This document shows positions 42,448-52,163 of a stretch of 64,000 bases of DNA, piece by piece (position 1 is the stretch's first letter; each line of letters opens with the position of its first letter). The notes under the pieces were generated by a model. That model was given only the letters and a program-made list of their open reading frames with translations. It had not been told where the DNA came from and searched no databases. The translations under genes were made by a program, and so were the position numbers. The stretch is from Salinibaculum rarum. GTDB taxonomy: Archaea > Halobacteriota > Halobacteria > Halobacteriales > Haloarculaceae. The DNA lies in contig NZ_CP129992.1 in the NCBI RefSeq assembly GCF_030505615.1, forward strand, positions 2,294,001 to 2,358,000. Reading direction: 5' to 3'.

Positions 42448-43525
42448 TCATCCGCTAACGTCATGCAACTGCAAAGTGACGGCGAAGACGCTACCAGGAT
42501 CATCAACGCGAGTATCCTGGCGACTGTCTCGGGAACTTCGATCGGAATGAGTGTCGGGTTCCAACTGGCTGGCCGGAAAATCGTGTTTCTCTCTGTCCTC
42601 TACTCGAACCCCGCCGCCGTACATGTCGACGAGCGTGTCGACAAGATAGAGCCCAATTCCCGACCCCGGGCTCTGTAACCCCATCTCGCCACGGCCGAAT
42701 ATCTCGTCTTTCTGGCTGTCGGGGACGCCAGGTCCGTTATCGGCCACGCGAACGAGAACTGTCTCCGCCCCCACCTCCACGTCAACGATGATCTCGGGTG
42801 TCTCCTTATTGTTGTGTATGACGGCGTTGTTCAGGAGGTTCCGGAAAACTGACGAGAGGAGTCCCGTAGCAGACACCCGCAGTCCGTCGGGTAGATCGCC
42901 GATGATCGTGATACTCGCGTCTCCGTGGACAGACTGGGCCTTCTCTACTTCGGTCTGGAGAACGCTTGAGAGGTCGACCGGTTGGAGGTCCGGGTCTTTC
43001 TCGCCGTCGAGTATCTGGAGGAAGTCGCCAACAGTGTCCGTGATGTCCGTGATATGTTCGCTCGCACTCATTATTCGATCAAGATGTGCCTCGCCTGCCG
43101 GGTTAACGTGTTCCCTGAGCGCATCTCCCCATCCAATGACGACTGTCACGTCGTTTCTGATGTCGTGTCTGACGATCCTGTTGAGAAGCGCGAGTTCTTC
43201 GTTTCGGCGTTCAAGTTCTTGCTGCTGTCGTTCGCGTTCGATGGCGTACCGAAGTGTCTGTCGCAGGAGTTTCGGCGTGAGGTCGTCTTTGACGAGGTAG
43301 TCCTGTGCACCGCGTTCGACGGCTTCGACACCGACGCGTTCGTCGTCGAGGCCGGTCAACACGACGACGGGTTCGTCGCCCGAGGCATCGAGCATCGCCT
43401 CGAGGGTTTCGAATCTATCGCTGTCGGGCAACCCGAGATCCAGCAGAATAACGTCGACCTCATCGTCCCGTGCCTCGACGGCGTCGGCCAGACGTTCGAC
43501 GTCTCCGTCCGGGGCTTTGTAGTGA
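42448..43525 (-). pseudogene. Response regulator-histidine kinase with truncated receiver domain
   Basis: The C-terminal 290 residues are a good kinase: H box LLNRIVRHDIRNDVTVVIGW, N box FRNLLNNAVIHNN, G box ADNGPGVP and GSGIGLYLV. The receiver domain before it keeps the phosphoacceptor Asp (VILLDLGLPDSD), Thr (LTGLDD) and Lys (YLVKDD), but it has lost the first 60 residues with the acidic DD pocket. The frame is open upstream to a TAG near 43555 with no ATG or GTG; the first possible start is TTG 43431, inside the domain. The tail after VRVEDR is frayed. It is a near copy of part of the kinase at 47004. Confidence 0.7.
43231..43455 (-). repeat. Receiver-domain copy, inverted relative to 47205-47429
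   Basis: These 225 bases encode DVILLDLGLPDSDRF through LRYAIERE. They are nearly the same, base for base and without gaps, as 47205-47429 on the plus strand (roughly nine of ten positions by eye). The two lie in inverted orientation about 3.75 kb apart, around the cheW-transducer pair. Confidence 0.75.
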
Positions 43526-43623
43526 CCGTGGCACCCTGGCGGCGAGAATGGCGGGTATACCTACTGGAAACCTAGGACCGACACCACTTCGTTAATTGAC
43601 GAGAGTCCTGCGCAACGGTACCC

Positions 43624-44061
43624 TCACTCTCTGGCAACCGCTCCGTTCAGGGTCGACGGGTCGACCCACATCGTGAACTGATCGTTCTCACTGACGACTC
43701 CGTTCAGATATTTGCTATCATCGACCGGGTTAATCTCGGGTTTTGAGAGATCCGCGACTTCGTGAACTTCGTCGACGAGCCAGCCGATCTGACGGTCACC
43801 CTGCCGGTCGAAGATGATGACGTACTCCGTCGCCCGGTCGTTGCCTATCTCAAGAACCTGTTTCGGGTCAAGGATGGTCGTTGTTTCTCCTCTGAGATCC
43901 ATCATGCCGACCACCTGCGGTGGTGTATCCGGCATAGGAGTAACGGACTGGCGCCTGACGATCTCGTCAACGACGTCGATGCCGACACAGTAGTGTTTGT
44001 TACCGAGTGTGAACTCGAGCACCTGGTCGGGTCTCTCCGGGACGGTTTGTTCGCTCGTCAT
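43624..44061 (-). CDS. cheW: CheW-like coupling protein
   Basis: The 145-residue protein is a single CheW domain ([53 protein letters not shown]). CheW links transducers to the CheA kinase. Its ATG overlaps the transducer stop by four bases (44058-44061), so it is produced with, and probably dedicated to, that transducer. No CheA gene is in this window. Confidence 0.92.
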   Translation of the reverse strand: MTSEQTVPERPDQVLEFTLGNKHYCVGIDVVDEIVRRQSVTPMPDTPPQVVGMMDLRGETTTILDPKQVLEIGNDRATEYVIIFDRQGDRQIGWLVDEVHEVADLSKPEINPVDDSKYLNGVVSENDQFTMWVDPSTLNGAVARE

Positions 44062-46430
44062 TGGCTTTCTCGAGACTGTCCGTTGCCAAATTCAGTATTT
44101 GAAGTCTGGCCGCCATCCGCCTGGGCCGCTCCAGCCGTCCCGGTCGTGCGGTCGGCCGATATCGTCTCCCCGCCCGTGCTACCATCCTGTATCTCGAACT
44201 TCGAGACCTGGTTGTGAAGCGTCTCGGCGAGCTTGGACATCTGCTGGACGTTGTCTGCGACTTCAGAGAGTGACGCGGTCTGTTCTTCGGTCGCCGCCGA
44301 GACGTTGCTCGCCTCCGCGGCGGTCTGCTGACTCACACTCGACACTTCGTCAACCATCGAAACGACCTCCTCCGAGGAGGCCGCCTGGTCGTCAGTCGCA
44401 TTACTGATCTCTTGGATACCCGACTCAGCTTCTTGAACGGCGCCTGCGATGTCGTCGAACATCTCGATCGCGCTTTCGATGGTTTCTGCCCCTCGATCGA
44501 CGCCCTCGCCCATCTGCTCCATCTTGTCGACCGTCTCGCCTGTCTCCGACTGGATCGCCGATATTCGCTGTTCGATGTCGTTGGTCGCGTCGCTGACCTG
44601 TCCCGCAAGGCCTTTGATTTCGTCGGCGACGACGGCGAACCCCTCGCCAGCTTCGCCGGCACGGGCCGCCTCTATCGAGGCGTTCAGCGCGAGCATGTTC
44701 GTCTGCTCTGCAATCTCGGTTATCAGCTCGACGACCTCCCCGATCTCATCCATCTTCTCTTCGAGCGTTTTCACCTGCTTGGCAGCCTGGTCTGCCTGCG
44801 TTTCGATGGCCTCGATCTCCTCGGTCGCTTCAGCAGCGTAGTCTTGGCCTGTTTCACTCCGTTCAACGGCGGTCGAGGCCGTTGCGGTCACTTCCTCCGC
44901 TGAGGAGGCGATTTCCTCGACGGTCGCCGACATATCGTTCATCTCCCCGGCAACTTCCTGGAGGTTCTCGCTCTGGTTCTCAGCACCATATGATATCTCT
45001 TCGACGGAGTCGGCGACTTCTTCGCTGGCCTCTTCGATCTCTTCGGTACTACTCGCCGTGCTTTCACTGGACGTGGCGACCTCGTCAGCGATCTCCTGGA
45101 CAGTGGTGAGACTGTCGCTCAACTGTTCGATACCGTCGTCGAGGGCCACGAGCACCTCGCCGTACTCGCCCGGATACTCGGTCTCGATATGCCGGTCAAG
45201 CTCGCCTCTTTTCAGCCCTTCGCTAGCAGTGGAAATCTGCTCGAAACTCTCTCCGAGTTGATTCGTCCCATCCTCGATATCTCTGATGACAGCTCCGTAC
45301 TGCCCGGGCTGGTCAGCGTCGAGATTCTGGTCCAATCGCCCGGTTTTGAGTCCCTCGCCTGCAGTAGAGATCTGCGCGAAACTGTCAGACAGTTGCGTGA
45401 GACCGACCCCGAGGGCGTCTAGAACGGTACCGTACTGACCGGGCTTGTCGGTCTCGATCGACTGATCGAGTTGGCCCTGCGCCAGACCGTCACTCGCATC
45501 CTGGATCTCGTCGAAGCTGGCGGCGAGGCGATCTGTCCCCGAATCGAGGCTGTGCATGATTTCACCGTACGTGCCGGGGTAATCCGTCTCCAGATCCCGA
45601 TCCAGCTCCCCGGTTTCGAGGTCCCGACTGACTGCGTCGAGTTCGCTGAACACGTCGCCGAGATTCGCTTGCATCTCCGTGAATGCCTCGACCATCTGCC
45701 CGAGTTCGTCACTTTCGGCGTGCTCCTCAAGCTCAGTATCGAGATTGCCGTTACTTGCGGCAATGGCAGCTTCAGAGAGTTGCGTGACGGGAGACGTGAT
45801 ACGCCTGGCGACGAACAGACCAATACCGATGGCCAAGACAAACGCACCGATGGAGAGCCCGAGAATCTCCAGTTGTGCGGTCTGTGTCGTGCTATCGGCG
45901 ATCTCGACTTGCGATTCGAGGTCTGCTTGTGCCGATTGCTCGATGGCGTGTGCGTCCTCTTCCATTTGGGAACCAAGGGAGTCCATTTCGTCGGCTTTCT
46001 GTTCAGCGAGAGCCGTCTCACCCGCCGTTCTCGCGTCGAAAAACTCGGTTCCGAGCGTGTTGTACTCCTCGTGTTGGGATTTGAGCGTTGCAAACTGCTC
46101 TTGTTGCTGTGGACTCAAGTCCGTCTCTTCGAGGTGCTGTGCCTCTTCGTTGAATAGTTGGTTGGCCTCCTCGAATTGTTGCTGTGCGTTTTCGTCACCG
46201 AGTTGGGCAGCCTGTATCGCACCCTGCTGCTGTTCGATGGCAACGATCATTTCTGCGGACGCATCCATCTTCAGCCCATCTTCTGCAATGATGTGTGCTT
46301 CTTCGTCGACGGTGGCAACCGAGGTGTATCCGATCGCGCCGGTCACGGCGACCAGCGCGGCCACAATCACGAACGCGATTATCAGTTTCGGCCGTAAATC
46401 GAGACTGTCGATTTTTATTCGGTCAATCAT
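44058..46430 (-). CDS. Methyl-accepting chemotaxis transducer with repeated HAMP-like modules
   Basis: The 790-residue protein has helix 1 (about residues 17-40), a helical external sensor rich in Gln/Glu (about 40-185), and helix 2 ([22 protein letters not shown]). A HAMP follows, then at least three repeated HAMP-like units, each with the pattern G-x-L/D-x-x-I/L-x2-D/E-x-P-G-x-Y-G (for example [48 protein letters not shown]). The signalling tip reads [20 protein letters not shown]. Its tail ends near [14 protein letters not shown]. It presumably signals through CheW next door to a CheA elsewhere. Confidence 0.9.
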   Translation of the reverse strand: MIDRIKIDSLDLRPKLIIAFVIVAALVAVTGAIGYTSVATVDEEAHIIAEDGLKMDASAEMIVAIEQQQGAIQAAQLGDENAQQQFEEANQLFNEEAQHLEETDLSPQQQEQFATLKSQHEEYNTLGTEFFDARTAGETALAEQKADEMDSLGSQMEEDAHAIEQSAQADLESQVEIADSTTQTAQLEILGLSIGAFVLAIGIGLFVARRITSPVTQLSEAAIAASNGNLDTELEEHAESDELGQMVEAFTEMQANLGDVFSELDAVSRDLETGELDRDLETDYPGTYGEIMHSLDSGTDRLAASFDEIQDASDGLAQGQLDQSIETDKPGQYGTVLDALGVGLTQLSDSFAQISTAGEGLKTGRLDQNLDADQPGQYGAVIRDIEDGTNQLGESFEQISTASEGLKRGELDRHIETEYPGEYGEVLVALDDGIEQLSDSLTTVQEIADEVATSSESTASSTEEIEEASEEVADSVEEISYGAENQSENLQEVAGEMNDMSATVEEIASSAEEVTATASTAVERSETGQDYAAEATEEIEAIETQADQAAKQVKTLEEKMDEIGEVVELITEIAEQTNMLALNASIEAARAGEAGEGFAVVADEIKGLAGQVSDATNDIEQRISAIQSETGETVDKMEQMGEGVDRGAETIESAIEMFDDIAGAVQEAESGIQEISNATDDQAASSEEVVSMVDEVSSVSQQTAAEASNVSAATEEQTASLSEVADNVQQMSKLAETLHNQVSKFEIQDGSTGGETISADRTTGTAGAAQADGGQTSNTEFGNGQSRESQ

Positions 46431-47003
46431 GTGAATGCAGGCTCTTGTTTCCGAAGGATCGGGATATATATTCTCTAACTGGAAAGAAAGTGGCATACTT
46501 ACCAGAACCAAAGCCTATCACTCCCAGTTAGTCATGCACTCGCCGAGTCGGTGTCCTGGAAAAAACAGGAACCCCCCGGATAGTCAGGATTGCTCCTAGG
46601 TGCGACGTGCAGTCCGGCAGCGTGGCTGTTTCCGCCGAGAATACGGAGTCCCGTCGGGTGATCTGTGACACTCCGGCCTCCGCTCCCGGTATGCCGTCCA
46701 GAACATCTCCGAACAACCAGTTGATCTCGGATGGATGTCCCGGGCATCGCCACGGACAGCGAGCGTTGCCGTGGGTGCTCCCGGGCGATCGCGGTTACAG
46801 CCCGACCGACAACCTACCGTCCCGGATCACTGGTTGTACAGCGCCGCTGGCTCAGATTCGGGATATTCGAGAGTTTCTCGAGGCCCCAGTCCTATCTCGT
46901 TCGACACCGATCATCTGTACTGAGACGGACTCACTGTTCGGTAACCGGGATGGTAACCACCAGGGTAGAGAAAGCTTGTAAGTACACTCTATGATGAAGT
47001 AAT
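46431..47003. other. Intergenic region between transducer and six-PAS kinase
   Basis: No gene is recognised. A minus-strand frame (about 46528-46745) reads EINWLFGDVLDGIPGAEAGV without a start or known domain and could be debris. The bases just before 46431 carry an AT-rich run (atatatattctc) that suits the transducer promoter. Confidence 0.4.
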
Positions 47004-50000
47004 ATGGAACGTTCAGCGTCGGCAGGCAATCGTGAGGGGCGAGTTGGAGCCCTCGATATCCTGCTCGTGGAGGACGACCCGACAGACGCCCGCCTGATCA
47101 CCGAATACCTGAACGGACAGGCGGGGCCGAAAGGAGATAGTGCTCCCGCAATTCGACACGTCGAACGGCTGTCCGGGGCCCTCGATGCCCGGGACGCCGA
47201 TATCGACGTTATTCTGCTGGACCTCGGATTACCGGACAGCGATAGATTCGACACCCTCGAAACGATGCTCGATGCCTCGGGCGACGAACCCGTCGTCGTG
47301 CTGACTGGCATTGACGACGATGGCGTTGGCGTCGAAGCCATCCAACGCGGCGCACAGGACTACCTCGTCAAGGACGATCTCACCCCAAAACTCCTGCGAC
47401 AGACGATTCAGTATGCAATCGAACGCGAAAGCCAGCAACGAAAAGTGAGTCGGGCAGATACAGTATTCCAAAACGCGCAGGATGGACTGTTCGTCATCGA
47501 CGTCGAAGACGATGGAGAGACGTTCCGGGTGAATCGAGTCAACCCGGCATACGAGACGTTCACTGACGCTCCAGCCGGCGAACTCCAGAGGAAAACGATC
47601 CGCAAGCTCGTCGACGAGGCAGACGTCGCTTCTATCCGCGAAAAATACAGAGAGTGTGTGAGCGAACGAACGTCCCTTGAGTACGAAGAGTACCTCTCGG
47701 CATTCGACGGCGGCTCTTGGTGGGAAACGAGAATCGCCCCGGTAATCGCGGACGGCGAGGTCACGCAAGTCGTCGGATCGACGCGAAACATCACTGAGCG
47801 GAAGGAGCGCGAACAGCGCCTGCAACAGTTCGAGCAGATGGTCGAGCACACCGGGCACGCTGTCTTCTTCACTGACGTGGATGGGCAGATCGAGTACGTG
47901 AATCCAGAATTCGAGGAGCTGACCGGATACGCGCCTGCCGATGCACTCGGAGAGACGCCCGATCTGCTTAGCTCCGGCGAGCATGACGATGCGTTTTTCG
48001 CCGAGTTATGGGACACCGTTCTGGATGGCGACGTCTGGAGCGGTGAGATTGTGAACGAGCGCAAGGACGGCGCGGAGTTCGTCGCCAACCACACCATTGC
48101 GCCGGTGATGGACGACTCGGGAGACGTGACCCACTTCGTCGCAATCTACGACGACATCACTGACCGGAAAGAACGCGAACGACGCCTGCAAACGCACGAA
48201 CTCGTCGTGCAGGCGATGAATGAAGTCGCGTTCCTGATCAACGAGGACAAGCGAATCCAGTTTGCCAACGACGCGGCACTCGATTTTGCAGACGTGCCCC
48301 TTGAGGCGATCAAGGGTATCCCGATTGAGTCGGTCACCGAGGAAATGGCTGCACCTGACGAAGAGCCTCACCGGTTTGTGGACGCGATCGACGCGCTCTT
48401 AGAGGACGAGCAACCCGATGTCGGCGAGTGGGTTCGAGAACCTGACGGGTCGGACACGTTGAGCCTCGAATTTGACCTCTTCTTAGAATCGGTCGGCGAG
48501 GTATGTGCCGAGCAACGGTTCGTTCCGGTGAAACTCTACGATGGCGGACGAGGTGTCGCGGTCATTTCGAGGGACATTACCGAGCGCAGGGAGAAAGAAG
48601 AAGAAATCCAGACCCACCTGGAGCAAGCCCAAGAGGTCGGGAACGTAGGGAGTTGGCATCTGGATATTGATACTAACGATTTGCGGTGGTCTGACGAATG
48701 TTATCGAATCTTTGGCTTGGAACCTGGAACACCGATGTCGTATGAACGGTTCCTAGAGTTGGTTCATCCCGAAGACCTTGAGAAAGTTGACGAAGCGTGG
48801 AGTGAGGCACTGGAAGAGGGAAGCTATGACATTGAGCATCGGATCGTGGTAGACGGTAAGACACGATGGGTACAGGAAACAGCCAAGGTTGAATTCGACG
48901 AAGACGGAGAGCCGGAGAGCGGTATCGGCGTTGTCCGAGACATTACAGAACAGGTTCAGCAAACCCGCGAGATACGCGCACAGAAAGATCGGTACGAGTC
49001 GTTACTGCAGAGTGCACCGGACCCGGTTTTCGTAGCCGACACGAACACCGGCGAAGTGATCGAAGCAAACGGAGCTGCAGAGGCACTGCGCGAGCAGGAC
49101 CATGATGAGATTGTTGGTATGGATCAGTCGAAACTCCATCCCCCCGATGAGCGGGAGCAGGCCAGGGCGGAGTTCAACGAGGCAGCTGCGGACGACGGCG
49201 GGGTTTGGAGAACGTATTCAGACGGCTCACAGATTCACGCCGTCTCCTCGACAGGAGAAACAGTCCCTGTGGAAATCACGCACAACACGTTCAGTCTGCC
49301 AAAGGGACGGGTCAGCTACGCGATCTTCAGGGACATCACCGAACAGATCGAACGCGAGCGCGAAATTCTCGAACAGAAAGAGCGGTACGAGTCGTTATTT
49401 AATAGCGTCAGCGGCGCGGTTGTAGTCACGGACATCGATGGCACGATTACGACGTGCAACCCGGGCTTTGCCGACCTGTTCGGGTACGAGAGTGACGATA
49501 TTGAGGGAAATCATCTCAGCACGATTGCAGACGAGAACACGGATGTGGAGCGGTTGCTTGAGACGACGGATACCTCCCGCGAAGCACTCCTCCGTGATTT
49601 CCGGAAACAGTCGGGACAGGTCTTCCCGGGTGAAACACGGAGTTTGCCGCTTCGAACGCATAATGGCGATATCAAGGGGCATGTGGTACACATAATTGAC
49701 GTGTCTGAGGAACAAGCAAACCGCGAGCAACTGCAAGTTCTCAGTCGCGTTTTCCGTCATAATGTGAGAAACGACATGAATGTAATCCAGGGGCGTGCCG
49801 AAGTTATCGAATCGCACGGTTCAACGGCGGTGCTGTCCGATGTTGAGAAGATACTCGAAACGAGCCGAGAGTTCATTGAAATGGCGGAGAATCAACATAA
49901 AATCACGGAACTTCTGACTGAGACCGCTGAAACCGTGGATGTGGATTTGACTCCGACAATTAGACAGGTTGTCTCAGACGTGCAGACGCAATATCCTGAT

Positions 50001-50366
50001 GCGACAGTGCAGACGGATCTGGATCCCAACTGTCAGGCGAGCACCAGGCGTGAGATTGCTAAAGCGATTCGGGAATTGGTAGAGAATGCGATTATTCATT
50101 CGGACCAAGCGAACCCGAGGGTTAATTTCCACCTCCGAGATACGGAGACGATGGCTGAACTGACGGTCCGAGACGATGGACCGGGAATTCCAGAACAAGA
50201 ATGGAACGTGTTGAAAGCGGACGGCGAAATCAATGCGTTAAACCATGGGACGGGGCTCGGCCTGTGGTTCGTCAATCAGGTTGTTCGTCGTTCGAACGGA
50301 ACGATGTCTTTTGACACGAACGACTCGGGAGGGTCTACGGTTACTGTTCGTCTTCCCACGAGCTAG
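47004..50366 (+). CDS. Hybrid sensor: receiver domain, six PAS domains, histidine kinase
   Basis: The 1120-residue soluble protein begins with a receiver domain: acidic pocket E23-D24-D25, phosphoacceptor D73, T101, K123. Six PAS domains follow at about residues 150, 275, 395, 535, 660 and 795 (openings such as NAQDGLFVIDVEDD, HTGHAVFFTDVDG, NVGSWHLDI, SAPDPVFVADT, SVSGAVVVTDIDG), then the kinase with H box LSRVFRHNVRNDMNVI, N box ELVENAIIH and G boxes DDGPGIP and GTGLGLWFV. No membrane helix is seen, so it senses inside the cell. The last third, from about 48640, is visibly more AT-rich than the first. Confidence 0.88.
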   Translation: MERSASAGNREGRVGALDILLVEDDPTDARLITEYLNGQAGPKGDSAPAIRHVERLSGALDARDADIDVILLDLGLPDSDRFDTLETMLDASGDEPVVVLTGIDDDGVGVEAIQRGAQDYLVKDDLTPKLLRQTIQYAIERESQQRKVSRADTVFQNAQDGLFVIDVEDDGETFRVNRVNPAYETFTDAPAGELQRKTIRKLVDEADVASIREKYRECVSERTSLEYEEYLSAFDGGSWWETRIAPVIADGEVTQVVGSTRNITERKEREQRLQQFEQMVEHTGHAVFFTDVDGQIEYVNPEFEELTGYAPADALGETPDLLSSGEHDDAFFAELWDTVLDGDVWSGEIVNERKDGAEFVANHTIAPVMDDSGDVTHFVAIYDDITDRKERERRLQTHELVVQAMNEVAFLINEDKRIQFANDAALDFADVPLEAIKGIPIESVTEEMAAPDEEPHRFVDAIDALLEDEQPDVGEWVREPDGSDTLSLEFDLFLESVGEVCAEQRFVPVKLYDGGRGVAVISRDITERREKEEEIQTHLEQAQEVGNVGSWHLDIDTNDLRWSDECYRIFGLEPGTPMSYERFLELVHPEDLEKVDEAWSEALEEGSYDIEHRIVVDGKTRWVQETAKVEFDEDGEPESGIGVVRDITEQVQQTREIRAQKDRYESLLQSAPDPVFVADTNTGEVIEANGAAEALREQDHDEIVGMDQSKLHPPDEREQARAEFNEAAADDGGVWRTYSDGSQIHAVSSTGETVPVEITHNTFSLPKGRVSYAIFRDITEQIEREREILEQKERYESLFNSVSGAVVVTDIDGTITTCNPGFADLFGYESDDIEGNHLSTIADENTDVERLLETTDTSREALLRDFRKQSGQVFPGETRSLPLRTHNGDIKGHVVHIIDVSEEQANREQLQVLSRVFRHNVRNDMNVIQGRAEVIESHGSTAVLSDVEKILETSREFIEMAENQHKITELLTETAETVDVDLTPTIRQVVSDVQTQYPDATVQTDLDPNCQASTRREIAKAIRELVENAIIHSDQANPRVNFHLRDTETMAELTVRDDGPGIPEQEWNVLKADGEINALNHGTGLGLWFVNQVVRRSNGTMSFDTNDSGGSTVTVRLPTS
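47205..47429 (+). repeat. Receiver-domain copy, inverted relative to 43231-43455
   Basis: This is the intact partner of the receiver segment at 43231-43455, carrying DVILLDLGLPDSDRF through YAIERE of the six-PAS kinase. It aligns without gaps, with only a handful of residue changes. Confidence 0.75.
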
Positions 50367-50473
50367 TTCTCCGGCACTGTCTGGTTGACTCCCTCCGCTT
50401 TGCCGTCCTAATGCGTCTCCGATGGATTGCGATCGAGGGGCTCCGGAGTGGTTTCCTCCACATCGCCGATCAA

Positions 50474-51772
50474 TTACTTGCTCGGCTCTGCACGTTTAAG
50501 TAGGGGCGTGGTGTAGGCAGCATTGAAACCTGATGCTGCCGATTACGGATTTCCTCTCGTGCACCGACGTGCTGGATGAATTCGACTCGCTATCATATCA
50601 TCAAACGACTCACGCCAAAACGTACGTGACAGGTCTTGCTGCGATCCGCAGCAAGACTGTAACCGGAATTGCACGAGAGGTCCTTCCCGCCGGAAGTGAC
50701 CGAGCACTCAACAAGTTCATCACTGAATACGATTGGGATGAGGATCAGCTCAATCACGAGCGGTTAGAGGAACTGCAAAAACACGGAGAGACACGCTGGT
50801 CACAAGACGGCTACATCGTTATTGACGATTCAGTTATCCAGCGAACCGGGAAGTCTCTTCCCGGTGCTGGAGAGTTCTACGATCACTCTGAGGGTGAGCC
50901 TGTTTGGGGACAGAACCTCGTCTACGCGTTCTATACCGATGAGAAAACGTCCTATCCACTTGCTTTTCGCCAGTACGAGAAGGCCGACGACGAGGACGAG
51001 GAAGACGAACAGGAGACAAAATACGACCTCGCACGAGAGATAATCACGGAATTAGAAGAAGAGGTAGGTGTGCCTGCGGACACCTACCTCTTCGATGCAT
51101 GGTTTGCTCATGACTCCGGTCTGATCGAACACGTCGAATCACACGGCAAGGACTGGATTGGACCACTACGGGGCAACCGACAGGTTACCTACGCGAACAA
51201 AGAGAGACGCGTCGATGCGCTCGAAGAGTGCATCGACAAGGAAGAGCGAGAAGTTGACGGTGAAACGTACAAAATCTGGACTAAGACAGTCCCTATCTCG
51301 AAATTAGGTGAGGTTCGGCTGGTAATCACAGAGAAGGTTACCGATGAGGACGACGAGAATCCGGTCAAGTACCTCGCAACAAACAAGATTGACGCGCCTT
51401 CGGCACACATTATTCGGAGTTATTCGTACAGATGGCGAGTAGAGACATTCTTCGAGGACTCGAAAGAGGATCTTGGCTTAGGAGACTGCGAGGTTCGTGA
51501 TTCTGACGGTGCCAGTCGTCACTGGCACCTTCAGATGCTGGCCTACAGCCTTCTTCGGCTTGGTCCGGAACCGAGCGCCTCGGAGCGACTTGTCTCGAAA
51601 GCCTCGTCGCTCCGATCACAACTCGAACACGGTCTCAAGGAGACGATCTACAACATGTTTTCGTGGGTGCGCGATCAACCAGACCGCGATCTCGATGGAC
51701 TGATGAAAGACATCGACCACCTCTTTCTCCATTCTGAGGGCAGTTTATAAACGTGCAGAGTCGAGTTACTTG
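50474..51772 (+). mobile_element. Complete IS (IS4-superfamily) with 18 bp inverted repeats and 7 bp target duplication
   Basis: The terminal repeats are ctcggctctgcacgttta at 50481-50498 and its complement at 51748-51765, matching at 17 of 18 positions; the right repeat starts with the transposase stop codon. The element is 1285 bp (50481-51765). Directly outside both ends is ttacttg (50474-50480 and 51766-51772), a 7 bp target duplication. This is direct evidence of a clean, fairly recent insertion. Confidence 0.92.
50533..51750 (+). CDS. IS4-superfamily DDE transposase
   Basis: The 405-residue protein has the first Asp in YIVIDDSVIQRTGKSL, the second in TYLFDAWFAHDSGL, and the Glu in the YREK box YSYRWRVETFFEDSKEDLG (Y-x2-R-x3-E-x6-K). 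An acidic inserted loop (DDEDEEDEQ) lies in the middle. All catalytic acids are present and the frame is whole. Start ATG 50533 lies about 35 bases inside the left repeat. It moves the IS described at 50474-51772. Confidence 0.88.
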   Translation: MLPITDFLSCTDVLDEFDSLSYHQTTHAKTYVTGLAAIRSKTVTGIAREVLPAGSDRALNKFITEYDWDEDQLNHERLEELQKHGETRWSQDGYIVIDDSVIQRTGKSLPGAGEFYDHSEGEPVWGQNLVYAFYTDEKTSYPLAFRQYEKADDEDEEDEQETKYDLAREIITELEEEVGVPADTYLFDAWFAHDSGLIEHVESHGKDWIGPLRGNRQVTYANKERRVDALEECIDKEEREVDGETYKIWTKTVPISKLGEVRLVITEKVTDEDDENPVKYLATNKIDAPSAHIIRSYSYRWRVETFFEDSKEDLGLGDCEVRDSDGASRHWHLQMLAYSLLRLGPEPSASERLVSKASSLRSQLEHGLKETIYNMFSWVRDQPDRDLDGLMKDIDHLFLHSEGSL

Positions 51773-52163
51773 TAAATCCTAGCCATAATTGACTCTAGGT
51801 CTGGCAGAGTTCTCCACGCACCCTACCACGCAGTCGAAACCAATCAGTTTGAAATTATAGGCCTATCTACTAATTTGCAACTGCGCTAAAATTTCATAAA
51901 GGGAGTTGCAAATATCGGTGATTTGCTGAACGGCATCGCTAGTTCTTCGGTTACACCGCGTATTGAAATCGTTCACACACCGGTACTCCAATCCCATTCA
52001 GCAATCTTGGCATCCGCAACTACAGCGCAGATGAGCGGCAAGAAGAGTACGGTTCATTTGACGAGTTACGGCCTGTGAGTGGGATGTAGTGAGGGTCCCG
52101 CTGAACTGGATATGGCGTCATTTTGAGGAAGTGTTGTCGTTCCCGACTCGTTGGCATCGATTG
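51773..52163. other. Gap between IS and kinase pseudogene, with inverted repeats
   Basis: No gene is seen. Besides the MITE-like unit at 51904-52021 there is a perfect 10 bp inverted repeat, atttgcaact (51873-51882) and agttgcaaat (51904-51913), whose right arm is also the start of that unit. Confidence 0.45.
51904..52021. mobile_element. MITE-like element with imperfect terminal inverted repeats
   Basis: The left end, from agttgcaaat to tgctgaacgg (51904-51933), pairs imperfectly with the right end, which ends in cgcaact (about 51994-52021): agttgc and ttgctgaa-gg are shared. The unit is only 118 bases and has no gene. Its left end matches the end-like repeat at 40111, so it may be mobilised by the transposase at 40305. 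Confidence 0.45.
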
